Below the pieces are notes generated by a model. It ran no database searches. It was not told the DNA's origin and was given only the letters and a program-made list of their open reading frames with translations. A DNA stretch of 64,000 nucleotides from Zanthoxylum bungeanum (taxonomy: Eukaryota; Streptophyta; Magnoliopsida; Sapindales; Rutaceae). The position numbers were made by a program, and so were the translations under genes. Positions 23,654 to 34,056 of the stretch are shown piece by piece. Location: the NCBI GenBank assembly GCA_019454045.1, contig SKCR01038123.1:62001-126000 (forward strand), read 5' to 3'. How positions within the stretch are numbered: position 1 is the stretch's first letter; each line of letters begins with the position of its first letter.

Positions 23654-25002
23654 CACCCCCAAACCTAACAGTTTGCTAGTCCTCAAGCAAAACAAAATAA
23701 AATACATTTAGCATATGCAACAAGCCTTTAAACCCCTAGGTGTCCCTAGTGGACGAGTTGTAGTCTCGTGAGGGTTTACAGCAATGATACCCACAAAAAT
23801 TTTACAAAAGTAAAAAGGTAGTGAAACTAATGCACACAAAAGCAAAAAGACAAGCGAAAAGAGAATAAAGAAATTAGTGACTACTCAGGTGAAACTTCTT
23901 CTACAAGTTACTAGTTGTTTTGTTTCTTTCTAAATTACCGAATAAGTAAATTCTCCTATTATATTTACCATTCTCCATATATACAGCCTAACAAAATATT
24001 AATCAATCTCATTTTTACCCACAACAATCACAAATGTAGTTGACAAGAGAGTAATATTTTTGTCCTAAAGTTTTATCAGAATTCACACCTTTTGTAGTAA
24101 TGGAATAATTTTTCTGATTTTTCTGATTTTTTTTCTCTGATTTTTGAATTTTGAATTTTTATTTATATACAATACCTTCCGACTATGTAGCGAGCTTTGG
24201 GTCGGTGGCTCCCAAACCAATTGGCTTTAGGGCACCAGGTGTTAAGACACCCCTACAGACTTAATTACTCAGACTTCAGATATATATATTTTTGCAACAT
24301 CCTTGATCCATGTAGCAAGCTTTGGGCCAGTGACTCCCAAACCAGTTGGTTTTAGGGCACTAGGTGTTGAAACACCCTTACAGACTTAATAACTCGAATC
24401 TCGGACGTTTTTTTTTTTTTTTTTTTACTCCATCACTTTTTGAGATGCTTCCTCCAATTGAACTAAAGCACTGAATATTACAAACTTTTCAAATACAGCT
24501 CATGTCCGTATGTTACTATGCATATTGATAATACCTGCCAACTGAGCATATGAAGATATATTTTAGTCAGTTTTATGGAGAATTTACAAATTAAATAATT
24601 AAAAGGAAATAAACAAAAAATAACTTATTTCGAAATAGGTTTGAAATACGTCTCAGGAGTGGAAACTCCTTACTCGGCTATCTCATACACCAATTTCAGC
24701 TTCTTAGTCAAAATACAAGCACAAAAACGCAAAATATTTTTGTAATTTTTGAAAATTTTTCATTTTTTTGTATTTTTCGAAAAATTTTGAACTAAAAATA
24801 CAAACATCACACAAACTAAAAAAAAGATACTAATCAACTAATTTCCTCCCCCAAACCTAAATGAGACATTGTCCCCAATGTCTTAAACAGTAGAAGAAGA
24901 GTTTAGAAGATAGTACCTGATTAGCTGAAACTATACAGGAAAATTAAAGGTTAAGATCCAGATTAATCCGACGCTTCTTACCACGATCATTCTCGGACCA
25001 GT
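23654..25002 (-). other. Athila-Y 3' untranslated region with polypurine tract
   Basis: Next to the LTR lies the polypurine tract (minus strand TAGGTTTGGGGGTG, 23654-23667). A unit of about 110 bp is duplicated at roughly 24175-24285 and 24300-24407, each with a GGTGT...ACACC hairpin. A 19-base T run is at 24408-24426. A second purine tract (24841-24858, minus strand AGGTTTGGGGGAGGAAAT) sits next to an 8-bp perfect hairpin AGACATTG-TCCC-CAATGTCT (24864-24883). The same items occur in Athila-O at 48660-49900. Confidence 0.75.
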
Positions 25003-25596
25003 TTATCTTTGAAAGGATAGGGTCAATTGTGGTTCAAAGGCTAATATTTGGTCAATTAGATCCGGGCAGTTCTGGCAGTAAAGAGGAAGTTCCTTCATAG
25101 GTTTTGTTACGAACCCGTTTCTCCGGGCATCATCAAGAATACACACAAAAAAATCATAAAATCCTTCAACATTAAACAGCCCAATCGGTTTCTGGTGTAT
25201 GTTTAAGTTCGCCCAAGATAGCACTATAAAAATTTTCTCCAATGTGCCCAAGCCACCTGGCAAAGCAATAAAAGCATCAGCACGGTTAATCATTTCTACC
25301 AGTCGTTCAGACATACCTGGCACAATAAGTTCTTCTCCGTTTGATGGTCCAATAAGATTCGCCTCCGCCAAGGGTTTTGGAATGATTCCCAAGACTTGAC
25401 TGCCTTCTTCCTGTACAGCCTTTGAAACGATCCCCATAAGTCCAAGATTGCCTCCGCCATATACTAAGTGCATATTCCTTGCAGCTAAGACTCGACCTAA
25501 TTCATGTGCTGCTTCTATGTATTGTGATTTAACACCAACACTAGTTCCGCAAAACACACAGATATTTTCAACCCGTCTTCTTGAAGTGGCTTCCAT
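25003..25596 (-). CDS. LOG: LOG-family protein carried by Athila-Y (intronless)
   Basis: 197 codons, ATG at 25596, no break. LOG enzymes (LOG/lysine-decarboxylase-like Rossmann family) hydrolyse cytokinin riboside 5'-monophosphates to free cytokinin and ribose 5-phosphate in the cytosol or nucleus. Visible motifs: ICVFCGTSVG (12-21), LVYGGGNLGLMG (44-55), the E-R-x-x-E segment with R98, and PGGLGTLEK (113-121). The family signature is PGGxGTxxE; the last residue, implicated in catalysis, is Lys here (codon AAA, 25234-25236), while Athila-O has Glu. So the enzyme may be inactive even though the frame is complete. Length is slightly below the usual 210-230. It lies 256 bp after ORFx, same strand, upstream of the 3' LTR. 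Plant LOG genes normally have introns; none is present, which suggests capture of a spliced RNA. Pyrimidine tracts ending in CAG precede it at about 25639, 25686 and 25757. Confidence 0.9.
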   Translation of the reverse strand: MEATSRRRVENICVFCGTSVGVKSQYIEAAHELGRVLAARNMHLVYGGGNLGLMGIVSKAVQEEGSQVLGIIPKPLAEANLIGPSNGEELIVPGMSERLVEMINRADAFIALPGGLGTLEKIFIVLSWANLNIHQKPIGLFNVEGFYDFFVCILDDARRNGFVTKPMKELPLYCQNCPDLIDQILAFEPQLTLSFQR

Positions 25597-25852
25597 GTTT
25601 TACTCTGGATGTATTTCAAAAGTGCAATGATGAGTTGAATTTATAATACCTGAAAAGGGTGAGTAAAAAAAATAATAGCACTAGTACCTGCCAAATGACA
25701 ATTATTAGTTAAACAGTACAATAAATCGTGATAGTCAAAAAGGTCTGGATCCTGTCGGAGAAAATAAGAGAAAATAACAAAACAAATCAAAATTATTAGG
25801 AAAAGAAAAAGAGATATAATATGTACAAGAAACTTAGCGGCTTGATTGACGT
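25597..25852 (-). promoter_or_regulatory. Candidate 3' splice sites upstream of LOG
   Basis: Between ORFx and LOG the minus strand holds three pyrimidine-rich runs ending in CAG: TTTTCTCCGACAG, GTCATTTGGCAG and CACCCTTTTCAG. All three are recognisable in Athila-O (about 36012, 36077 and 36110), where the first reads AACAG and the second TTTCGCAG. This fits expression of LOG from a spliced LTR transcript; the donor site cannot be fixed from sequence. Confidence 0.45.
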
Positions 25853-26401
25853 TTATGCGTCAGGGACAAGCTTCATATCCAATTTTCTTATAAATGGGCA
25901 AACAGGGTCTTTTTGAGTCAGATTCCCGAGACTTAACTGTTGTCTTTCCTTTAAAAATTGTGTGTGTAATTTGTGAATGGCAATATGAACATATCCACTA
26001 GGATGCGTCTCAAGAGTCGAAGAAATATCATCCATAGACTCTTTGCTCAAGCCATCCCTAATGAATTTAATTTTGTCTTCGCGATTATCAGACACCATTC
26101 CTAAAGAACGACAACGAGTATTGTAATTCCAGCGTGCACATTTGAAACAAACACCCATTTTCTTAGCTCTACGTTTCTTGGCATAGGTGCTTCTTCCAAA
26201 ACCAGGCAAATAAGAAGTACAAGAATCAGAATACTCACCTGCTAATCGAACTCGTGCTTCGATTACCCAACGAATGTCATTAGGAATGCCATGGATAATT
26301 AGTAGTCTCATCCTTTCCAAGCGAGCTTTGTAAACTTTCATCAGAGAATTTTGAGGGAGAGAGGGAAATTGCTTGTGAAGATTTGCGAGAACTTCTTCCA
26401 T
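25853..26401 (-). CDS. ORFx of Athila-Y: unrecognised basic protein
   Basis: 182 codons from the ATG at 26401, uninterrupted. A longer reading to 26434 would need a GTG start, and that stretch contains a likely 3' splice site (TTTTTGCAG), so 26401 is preferred. I do not recognise the protein. Visible: an N-terminal half rich in Leu/Arg with likely helices (residues 1-50), a basic cluster AKKRRAKK at 74-81 resembling a nuclear localisation signal, Cys at 85, 88 and 97 (a C-x2-C with a third Cys), and a C-terminal part with 'KIKFIRDGLSK'. No signal peptide or membrane segment is evident, unlike the env-like ORFs known in Athila. It lies between integrase and LOG on the same strand. A homologue in Athila-O (35366-35914) is about three quarters identical by eye but has two stops. 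It could be a captured host gene or a highly diverged env-position ORF. Confidence 0.72.
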   Translation of the reverse strand: MEEVLANLHKQFPSLPQNSLMKVYKARLERMRLLIIHGIPNDIRWVIEARVRLAGEYSDSCTSYLPGFGRSTYAKKRRAKKMGVCFKCARWNYNTRCRSLGMVSDNREDKIKFIRDGLSKESMDDISSTLETHPSGYVHIAIHKLHTQFLKERQQLSLGNLTQKDPVCPFIRKLDMKLVPDA

Positions 26402-26539
26402 CTTGTAATGACTAAATCTGCAAAAACTAAACACACAAAATTAAATCACACCAAATCACAATATATACAAAGATTGCATGGGTTGCCTCCCTGCGAGCGT
26501 TAAGTTTTAAGTCGTCAGCTAGTCGTTGCTACTCGAACG
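26402..26539 (-). other. Athila-Y spacer between integrase and ORFx
   Basis: Holds the conserved block GGGAGGCAACCCA (minus strand, about 26477-26489), also found in Athila-O at 35291-35303, and the TTTTTGCAG acceptor-like site directly before ORFx. Confidence 0.55.
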
Positions 26540-29500
26540 TTATGCTGGATCTGAAAGTGTGACACTTTCTTTTTGTCGCTCGAATGATTCTCCCCAGTAG
26601 TGCTTGACACGCTGACTGTTAACTTTGAATGTGTTGTTAGTATTGGGATCCAATAACTCAACAGCTCCATATGGTAGAACCTGAGTGATCACAAATGGAC
26701 CTGACCACCTTGATTTCAACTTTCCAGGGAAAAGTTTCAACCTCGAGTTGTACAACAACACCTGCTACCTTGGTTCTAACTGTCTGTGCACTATTTTTCG
26801 GTCATGCCATTTCTTGGTCTTTTCTTTGTACAATTTGGCATTCTCATAGGCCTGTAGGCGAAATTCCTCCAATTCATTGAGTTGGTGAAGTCTTTTCTCT
26901 CCTGCAACTTGTGGATCAAGATTCAACTTCTTCAGTGCCTAGTACGCCTTGTGTGTTCAAGTTAACTGGCAGGTGGCATGCTTTCCCAAACACCAATCGA
27001 TATGGTGACATACCAATGGGTGTCTTGTAAGCTATCCTGTAGGCCTATAATGCGTCATCGAGTTTTGTAGACCAGTCCCTCCTTGATCCAACGGTTCTCT
27101 CCAAGATTCTTTTGATTTCCCTACTTTGAAACTTCAACCTGTCCATTTGACTGTGGATGGTAAGCAGTGGCAACCTTATGAGTAACTCCATATTTTGATA
27201 GGAGTGCATCAAAATATCTGTTGCAGAAATATGTGCCACCATCACTGATAATTGCACGAGGTGTTCCGAACCGAGTGAAAATGTTCTTTTTTAGAAATTC
27301 GATAACCACTTTTGAATCATTGGATGGTAGTGCAATTGCTTCAACCCATTTGGAGACGTAGTCTACAACAACCAGGATGTACAGATTTCCGAATGATGGT
27401 ATAATGGGTCCCATGAAATCAATACCCCATACATCAAATATCTCGACTTCCAAAATATTTTGCAACGGTCCTTCATTTCTTCTTGAAATATTTCCCGTTC
27501 TCTGGCACCTGTCACATTGAAGAGAAAACAAGTAAGCATCTTTAAAAAGAGTGGGCCAGAACAAACCTGATTGTAAGACTTTTGCTGCAGTTTTGTCCCC
27601 ACTGAAATGTCCGCCATATGGTGATGAATGACAGTGCTGCAAAACACTGTTGACCTCCTTCTGTGGAACGCATCGTCTCAATAATTGATCAGCACAGTGT
27701 TTGAACAGGTACGGCTCATCCCAAACATAGTGCTTGACTTCTTTGAAAAACTTCTTCCGTTGCTGAGTTGTCCATTCCAACGGCCATTTTCCTGACACAA
27801 TGTAGTTGACATAGTCAACATACCAAGGAACTTCCTGCTGTTTCATGGCAAATAGCTGTTCATCTGGAAAAGTTTCTTTGATTGAATGTTCTTTGCCAAC
27901 TGTTTCTCCATTCTCGAGCCTCGATAAATGATCTGTCACTTGGTTTTCTGTCCCTTTCCTGTCTCGAATCTCCACGTCGAATTCTTGCAGAAGAAGTATC
28001 CAACGGATCAGTCTGGGTTTAGCATCTTTCTTCGCGATCAGATATTTGATTGCTGAATGATCTGTGTAGACCACCACTTTGGGACCCAGCAGATAAGAGC
28101 GGAATTTGTCAAAAGCAAACACAACTGCAAGAACCTCATTTTCAGTGGTTGTGTAGTTGAGCTGAGCTTCATTCAGAGTCCTGCTGGAGTAATAAATGGT
28201 GTGGAAAATCTTTGCTTTGTGTTGTCCCAAAACTGCACCTACAGCAAAATCACTAGCAACGCACATCACCTCAAATGGAAGGGTCCAGTCTGGTGCTACT
28301 ATGATAGGAGCAGAGACCAGCTTCTGTTTCAAGATTTCAAAAGGTTCATGGCATTCTTTGTTGAAGTTGAAAGGTACATCCTTCTCCAGAAGATTGTAAA
28401 GAGGTTTTGCAATCTTGGAAAAGTCTTCGATAAATCTCCTGTAAAAACCTGCGTGTCCAAGAAAACTCCGAATCCATTTGACAGTTGTTGGTGGAGGTAG
28501 TTTTTCAATTGTCTGATCTTTGCTTTGTCTACCTCGATTCCCTTTTGTGATATCCAATGTCCAAGAACAATGCCTTCCTGAACCATGAAGTGGCATTTCT
28601 CCCAGTTGAGTACCAGGTTTGTGTCTTCGCACCTTTTTAACACCTGTTCCAGATTATGCAAGCAATGGTCAAAAGAATCTCCAAACACAGAAAAGTCATC
28701 CATGAATAGCTCCATACTCTGCTCCAACATATCTGAGAAGATGGCCATCATGCAACGCTGAAATGTGGCTGGGGCATTATATAATCCAAATGGCATCCTG
28801 CGGAAAGCAAAAGTGCCATACGGACATGTAAATGTGGTTTTCTCCTGATCTTCTAGGGCGATAGCAATCTGATTGTACCCTGAATATCCGTCCAGAAAGC
28901 AATAGTACTCATGTCCTGCCAGTCTATCCAGCATTTGATCAATAAATGGCAATGGAAAATGGTCCTTCCTCGTAGCATTGTTTAACTTTCGGTAATCCAT
29001 GCATACTCTCCATCCAGTCACCGTTCTTGTTGGAATTAGTTCATTCTTTTCATTAGTGACCACAGTAATTCCTCCTTTCTTCAGTACACACTGCATAGGA
29101 CTCACCCAACTGCTATCTGAGATGGGGTAAATGATGCCAACATCCAACCATTTGATTATTTCTTTCTTTACAACTTCTTTCATGATTGGATTGAGTCTCC
29201 GTTGGTGCTCCACTGTGGGTTTGTAGTCGCCATTCATCAGGATCTTGTGCATGCAAAATGATGGACTAATGCCTCGAATGTCAGCTATAGTCCAGCCAAT
29301 GGCTTTATTGTGCTCTCGTAAAACTCTCAATAATTTTTCTTCCTGTTCCAATGTTAGAGAAGAAGAAATAATAACAGGTAATTCAGAAGAGTTTCCAAGA
29401 AATGCATACCTGAGATGGTTCAGAAGTAGCTTCAACTCCAATTGTGGTGGTTCTTCAATCGAAGGCTTGATTCGATCTTTCTTTGGGAGGTCCAGACTTT

Positions 29501-30173
29501 CAACTGGTGTTGTTGATTTGAAATGAAACGGCTTGTTAAGATAGTTGATATATTCCAGAATTTCAGCATCAAGCTCGTTGTCAGTCATGTTGGTGATGCA
29601 AGCTTCAAGTTTGTCCGTAGGAATTGTATCAGTATCCTGGATGATACTATCAACAACATCAATTCTGAAACATTCCTCCTCATTTTCATCGCTCGGGAAT
29701 TTCATGGCTTTGAAAACATTGAAAGTAACTTCTTGGTCCTGAACTTTCATGGTTAGTTCTCCTTTTTGTACATCAATCACAGTTCGTCCTGTCGCCAAGA
29801 ATGGTCTCCTAAGGATAATAGGCACATCTTTGTCTTCTTCCATGTCAAGGATGATGAAATCTGCTGGGAGAATAAGTTTGTCAATTTTGACCAGCACATC
29901 TTCCATGACTCCTATCGGAAATGCAAGCGTTTGATCAGCAAGTTGCAGTGAGACTAAGGTAGGCATTGCTTCTCCAATTTGCAGTTTCCTGTAAATAGAA
30001 AAAGGCATCAAATTAACACTTGCACCTAAGTCACATAAAGCCTTACCGATATAATGTTCTCCAATAGTGCACGGGATTGTGAAACTTCCAGGATCTTTCA
30101 ACTCTGGGGGAAGTTTCCTCTGAATGATAGCACTGCATTCTTCCGATAATGCTATTGTCTCATAATCTCCCAA
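26540..30173 (-). pseudogene. pol: Athila-Y pol: protease, RT, RNase H, integrase; several frame breaks
   Basis: Protease: active site D-L-G-A-S at about 30032-30018. Reverse transcriptase: open from 30173 to 28329, catalytic box F-M-D-D near 28690, preceded by 'GLYNAPATFQRCM'. A frameshift at about 28500 joins to the next open frame (28632-27121) with RNase H ('[10 protein letters not shown]') and integrase: HHCC zinc region ('[16 protein letters not shown]...CDRC'), catalytic D in 'GIDFMGP', D in 'ISDGG' and E in 'GQVEVS'. A second frameshift at about 27120 and stops near 27045 break integrase before the GPY/F-type C-terminal module (26761-26540, 'SRWSGPFVITQVLPYGAVEL'). Non-functional as it stands; naming the frame breaks does not exclude that some are sequencing errors. 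Confidence 0.9.
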
Positions 30174-31829
30174 TCTGCATTTCGTTCGTGAAAGAATCTT
30201 TCATGAATTTGACATAACTGGGCATTTCTTCCAAGGCTTCTGCAAATGGAATGTTGATATGCAGCTTTTTGAACACCTCCAAGAATCGAGCGAACTGTTT
30301 GTCTAGTTTTTTTTTGAAGACACTGAGGAAAAGGTGGAGGTGGAGTGATCTGTTCTTTTTCCTTTGCTTCTTTTTCCTTTGCTTCTTTTTCCTCCATCTG
30401 TTGTGTGACTGCATCTTTTGGAACTTCCTCGATTGTTGTCTTGATTCCAACATCTTTGTTGATTTCAGTATCGCTTTTCAAGGTAATGGCTTGACATTGC
30501 TCCTTCCCTCGATTCCTTGGATTTGGTTCTGTGTTGCTAGGAAGATTTCCTGGGGGTCTGTAACTCTGAGCATTGGCCAGTTTTCCAATTTGATTATCCA
30601 GTGCTTTGATAGAAGCTGATTGGCTTTGAAACATAGCTTCATATTTTTTTAACTGAGCTAGCACTTCTGCCATTACTGGTTCTTTTTCATGCTCCTGGCC
30701 TTTGTTCTGTTGCTGAAATCCAGGTGGTGGATAGTTCTGCTGTTGGAATCCAGGTGGTGGATTATTCCTTTGCCCTGAATTATTGCTCCATGAAAAGTTA
30801 GGATGATTCCTCCACCCTGGGTTGTAGGTGTTGGAATATGGATTGTTCCCTTGTTTGTTGAAATTGTTGACGTAATTCACCGTCTCTTCAGGTTGGGTTG
30901 GCTCTGGTGCTCCTCCAAAAGATGAACTTGTGGCTCCATGGTTACTTTGTGTGTTGAGAGTCTCCATGTATCTGCAAATCTGATCTAGCTTGGCATTTAC
31001 TGCTGAATTGGCTCCAACTTCATAAATTCATGCAATTCTTTGAATCAGGCTCCTTTTTGTTGGCTACAAGAAATTGTTGTTGGCCATTTCTTCAATTAGG
31101 TCACAGGCTTGATCTTCTCCTTTTGCCATCAAAGCTCCTCCAGCAGCAGCATCAATTGTGGTTCTCATTATTCCAGAAAGTCCATTATAGAAGGTTTGGA
31201 CTTGAAGCCATTTTGGAATCTCATGGTGAGGACATTTTCGGAGCAAATCTTTATACCTTTCCCAAGCTTCGTAAAGAGTTTCTGAATCTTGTTGCACAAA
31301 GGATGTGATGTCATTCCTCAGCTTTCCAGTTCTGGCTGGTGGAAAGTACTTTGCAAGGAATTTGGTGGCTAGATTGTTCCATATTGTGATGGAACCTGCT
31401 GGTAGTGAATGTAACCAAGCTTTAGCTCTGTCCTTCAAGAAGTATGGAAAAATACGAAGTCTCATAGCTTCTTCAGCTTCTCGGTTGTAATTGAAAGTGC
31501 CGCAAACATCCAGGAAGTTGCTGATGTGGGTATTAGGATCTTCAGTTGCATTCCCCCCAAACTGAACTGACTGCTGTATCATCTGAATGCAAGTTTTGAT
31601 GTCAACCCGCATTGGCTGGTAAGGGAGGAAGTACAATTCATGAAATGAGTCTGTCAACCACCGGAATGGTTCTGTCTCGAATAGGAATTGGTGGTGCAAC
31701 CTCCAAAGGTTCAGGTTCCATGTTAACAATTGCTTCTTGGCCTTCTCGCATTTCCCTTCTCAACTGTCTGATGGTTCTTTCAATCTCTGGGTCAAGCGGT
31801 CGGAGTTCAAAGCTTCTGGTTCGTCTCAT
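30174..31829 (-). pseudogene. gag: Athila-Y gag, broken
   Basis: Starts at the ATG at 31829 (MRRTRSFELRPLD). The minus strand just upstream has a strong acceptor-like tract (TTCTTGTGTTTCAG), so the gag ATG may also be reached by splicing. A frame change near 31640 leads to the Retrotrans_gag core (31600-31070: 'DPNTHISNFLDVCGTF', 'AWLHSLPAGSITIWNNL'). Stops follow at 31064 and about 31030. The next part is rich in Pro, Gln and Asn with a repeated PPPGFQQQN. A frame change at about 30310 lies at a T run, and another near 30175 leads into the protease frame. Confidence 0.85.
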
Positions 31830-31932
31830 GAAAGATCTGAGAACCTGAAACACAAGAAAACAAAAAACAATAAAAAAAAAATATACTAGTAAAGGCATCT
31901 AACCTCAAAACTACTAATAAAAGATAAATAAG

Positions 31933-31950
31933 TCCCCGGCAACGGCGCCA
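31933..31950 (-). other. Primer binding site of Athila-Y (tRNA-Asp)
   Basis: On the minus strand TGGCGCCGTTGCCGGGGA, a full match to the complement of the 3' end of plant tRNA-Asp(GTC), the primer typical of Athila. It begins six bases after the 5' LTR. Confidence 0.93.
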
Positions 31951-31956
31951 AAAACT

Positions 31957-34051
31957 TGATCGGCGTAATCACACACGTATAACGCAAGTGCACGTATCGT
32001 TCAAGTAGTATATAAAAGTATCGATCCCACGAAGACTTAATACCTAATTTATTAATTTAACTGAGGCTAAACGATTACTGGTATCTAACAGATTGTTTGA
32101 TTTGATTTGAAATGACGATGATTCTAAATTTAAAAACAAGTAAATAAAATTGCGCAAAAGAATACTGAAGAAAAATTCAAATTATAAAACTATCCAGGGT
32201 TGTGATTTATTCCAATATTATTTAAAAGATGAAGTGGTTATCTTATTCTGGGTAATATATTGATTAATTAACCTGGAACACTAAATTATGTAAACGGCTC
32301 TTCCGATGGTCAATTACAAATACCTAGTATATCCAATTGAACCATATGTATATGTCAACCAAATTACCTAGATTCATTAAGATTAAGTTCCAATTATGGC
32401 TACCCCCGCCCGACAGGTATATTCCTTTCCTGTAAGGAAATCTATTAAAGGGTTATCTATCCTCAAGGAAGATCGTGGGCTATTGAGTCTAAGGTCTTAA
32501 ACAAAATCCCTTTTCCAAGTTCATTTTCAGTTTACCTAATCAATTTTATTAATGGCCAGTTAATTAAAAGCATTAAAATTAAGACTCAATAAATAAATCT
32601 TTATATTACCCAAACTATAATTTAACCCCTTATAAACCGGTAATATTGGATTTCATCACAACCCCAGATATCTAACTTAGTTACGACACATAACTAGGGC
32701 TAATGAAATAAAAGACATATAAATTAAAATGCTGAAAAGTAATTGCGGTAAAGTAAAAGCTGAAAAGTAATTACAATAAATTAAATACTAAGGTAAAAGG
32801 AATTAACTTCTACTATTTACTATTTAGATATCTCCCATAAATATAACATATAAACTTGTGATAATTTACCAACAGCACCATATAGGCGGTAACCTGATAA
32901 TCAAATAAGTCCAACCAGCCAGTTAAGGCGGTAACAATAATTGTCCATAATCCAGCCATATAGGCGGAACCAAAATAAACCGGCCAATAGGCGGTAAGAA
33001 GCTTTAATTACCAACCGACCAATCTAGCGGTATCTTTATTTAGTCAGGTTTAACCAGATTAAAATGAATTACCAACCAGCCAATATAGCGGTATCCTTGT
33101 TAAGTCAAATTTTAAATAGTGAATATATTAAAATTATGGGAGATTAATCTAAATAGCAATAATAAAAGCTTTACCTTTCACCCCAACAAAGGATAATTAC
33201 CTCCTCATTGCTTGAAAAATAAAAACTGCAAAAGTAAAGAAAGGAAATGATTGTACGTAAAAGTAAATTGCGGAAAGTAAAAACTAAAAAGTAAGAAAAG
33301 AAAAAGTGCGAAAGTAGAAATTAATTACTGAAAGCTATAAATAAATAACAAGATACAATCTTTTATTTATTCATAGGAAATTTCAAAGAAGAAAGTATGA
33401 ATTTTACAAATGAAATGGCTTGGTATTTATAGGCAAAATTTTACCTTCCATCAAATCATCCATCAAATTCTACACCAAATCCATTATTAATTTCTCCACT
33501 AATTTCTCCACCAAATCCATAATTGCTCCACTAATTTCTTATCTTGTTTGGTGATGATTGATAATTTTTATTAATATTATTAATTATATTTATTTTTGCT
33601 TTGAAAATGATTGATAATGACTTTAATAATTACACACCACACACTTCTGGATGGTTCATCAATTCGGTCATGAAATCATCAGAATTCGAAAATATTTTCT
33701 CTTTCAAAGTTTTAGATCTTTGAGTCTCCTTTAATCTGGCACTTGAATCAGCTCAATCCGATATCGGAGTAAAAAGTTATGCCCGAAATACGACAGATAT
33801 GCAAAACTGGAATTTCCAAAACTGCACTTCGTCAAAACGCCCTTTCAAGTTTCCAATCTCCAAAATTAATATATTCAAGTCCAATAATTGCCCTCAATTG
33901 ACCCACATTCGTCCTAAATGATTTCATTGAGTCCCGATATTATTTTATCTGTAAAATAAAATAAAACATATCAAACATTCAATAAACCCGAGAAAACTAA
34001 AAAAATATTAAGTTAAAGGGACGGTAAATATTGATATTTTTCCGCTCATCA
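31957..34051 (-). repeat. 5' LTR of Athila-Y (2095 bp)
   Basis: Ends TGATCGGCG (31957) and CGCTCATCA (34051). It is close to the 3' LTR at 21553-23653, with scattered single-base changes and short indels. It carries the same GGCGG-containing repeat cluster (about 32870-33105). Confidence 0.93.
33422..33432 (-). promoter_or_regulatory. Candidate TATA box of the Athila-Y 5' LTR
   Basis: CTATAAATACC on the minus strand, kept in the 3' LTR (23022-23032). It would direct transcription toward gag, starting around 33395-33400, about 1.5 kb before the primer site. Assigned from motif and position. Confidence 0.6.
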
Positions 34052-34056
34052 AAAGT

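Larger units (their letters stand above)
21553..34051 (-). mobile_element. Athila-Y: full-length Athila retrotransposon carrying LOG and ORFx
   Basis: 12,499 bp, with LTRs at both ends (21553-23653 and 31957-34051), flanked by the duplication AAAGT (21548-21552 and 34052-34056). Read on the minus strand: 5' LTR, tRNA-Asp primer site, gag, protease, RT, RNase H, integrase, ORFx, LOG, polypurine tract, 3' LTR. Primer site and protease/gag style identify the Athila lineage of Ty3/gypsy. The LTRs differ by scattered substitutions and short indels, and gag-pol has several frame breaks, so the insertion is not recent, yet it is younger than Athila-O. The usual env-like position is taken by ORFx and LOG. 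Confidence 0.95.

Noticed and set aside
25003..25596. LOG as an ordinary host gene into which elements inserted
   Set aside because: It lies inside the LTRs of Athila-Y, in the sense strand between pol and polypurine tract, without introns, and recurs in the same place in Athila-O.
25853..26434. Start of ORFx at 26434
   Set aside because: That codon is GTG, and the stretch overlaps a likely splice acceptor; the ATG at 26401 aligns with the Athila-O start.
30251..30619. ORF antisense to gag
   Set aside because: Shadow of the Lys/Glu-rich gag coding sequence.
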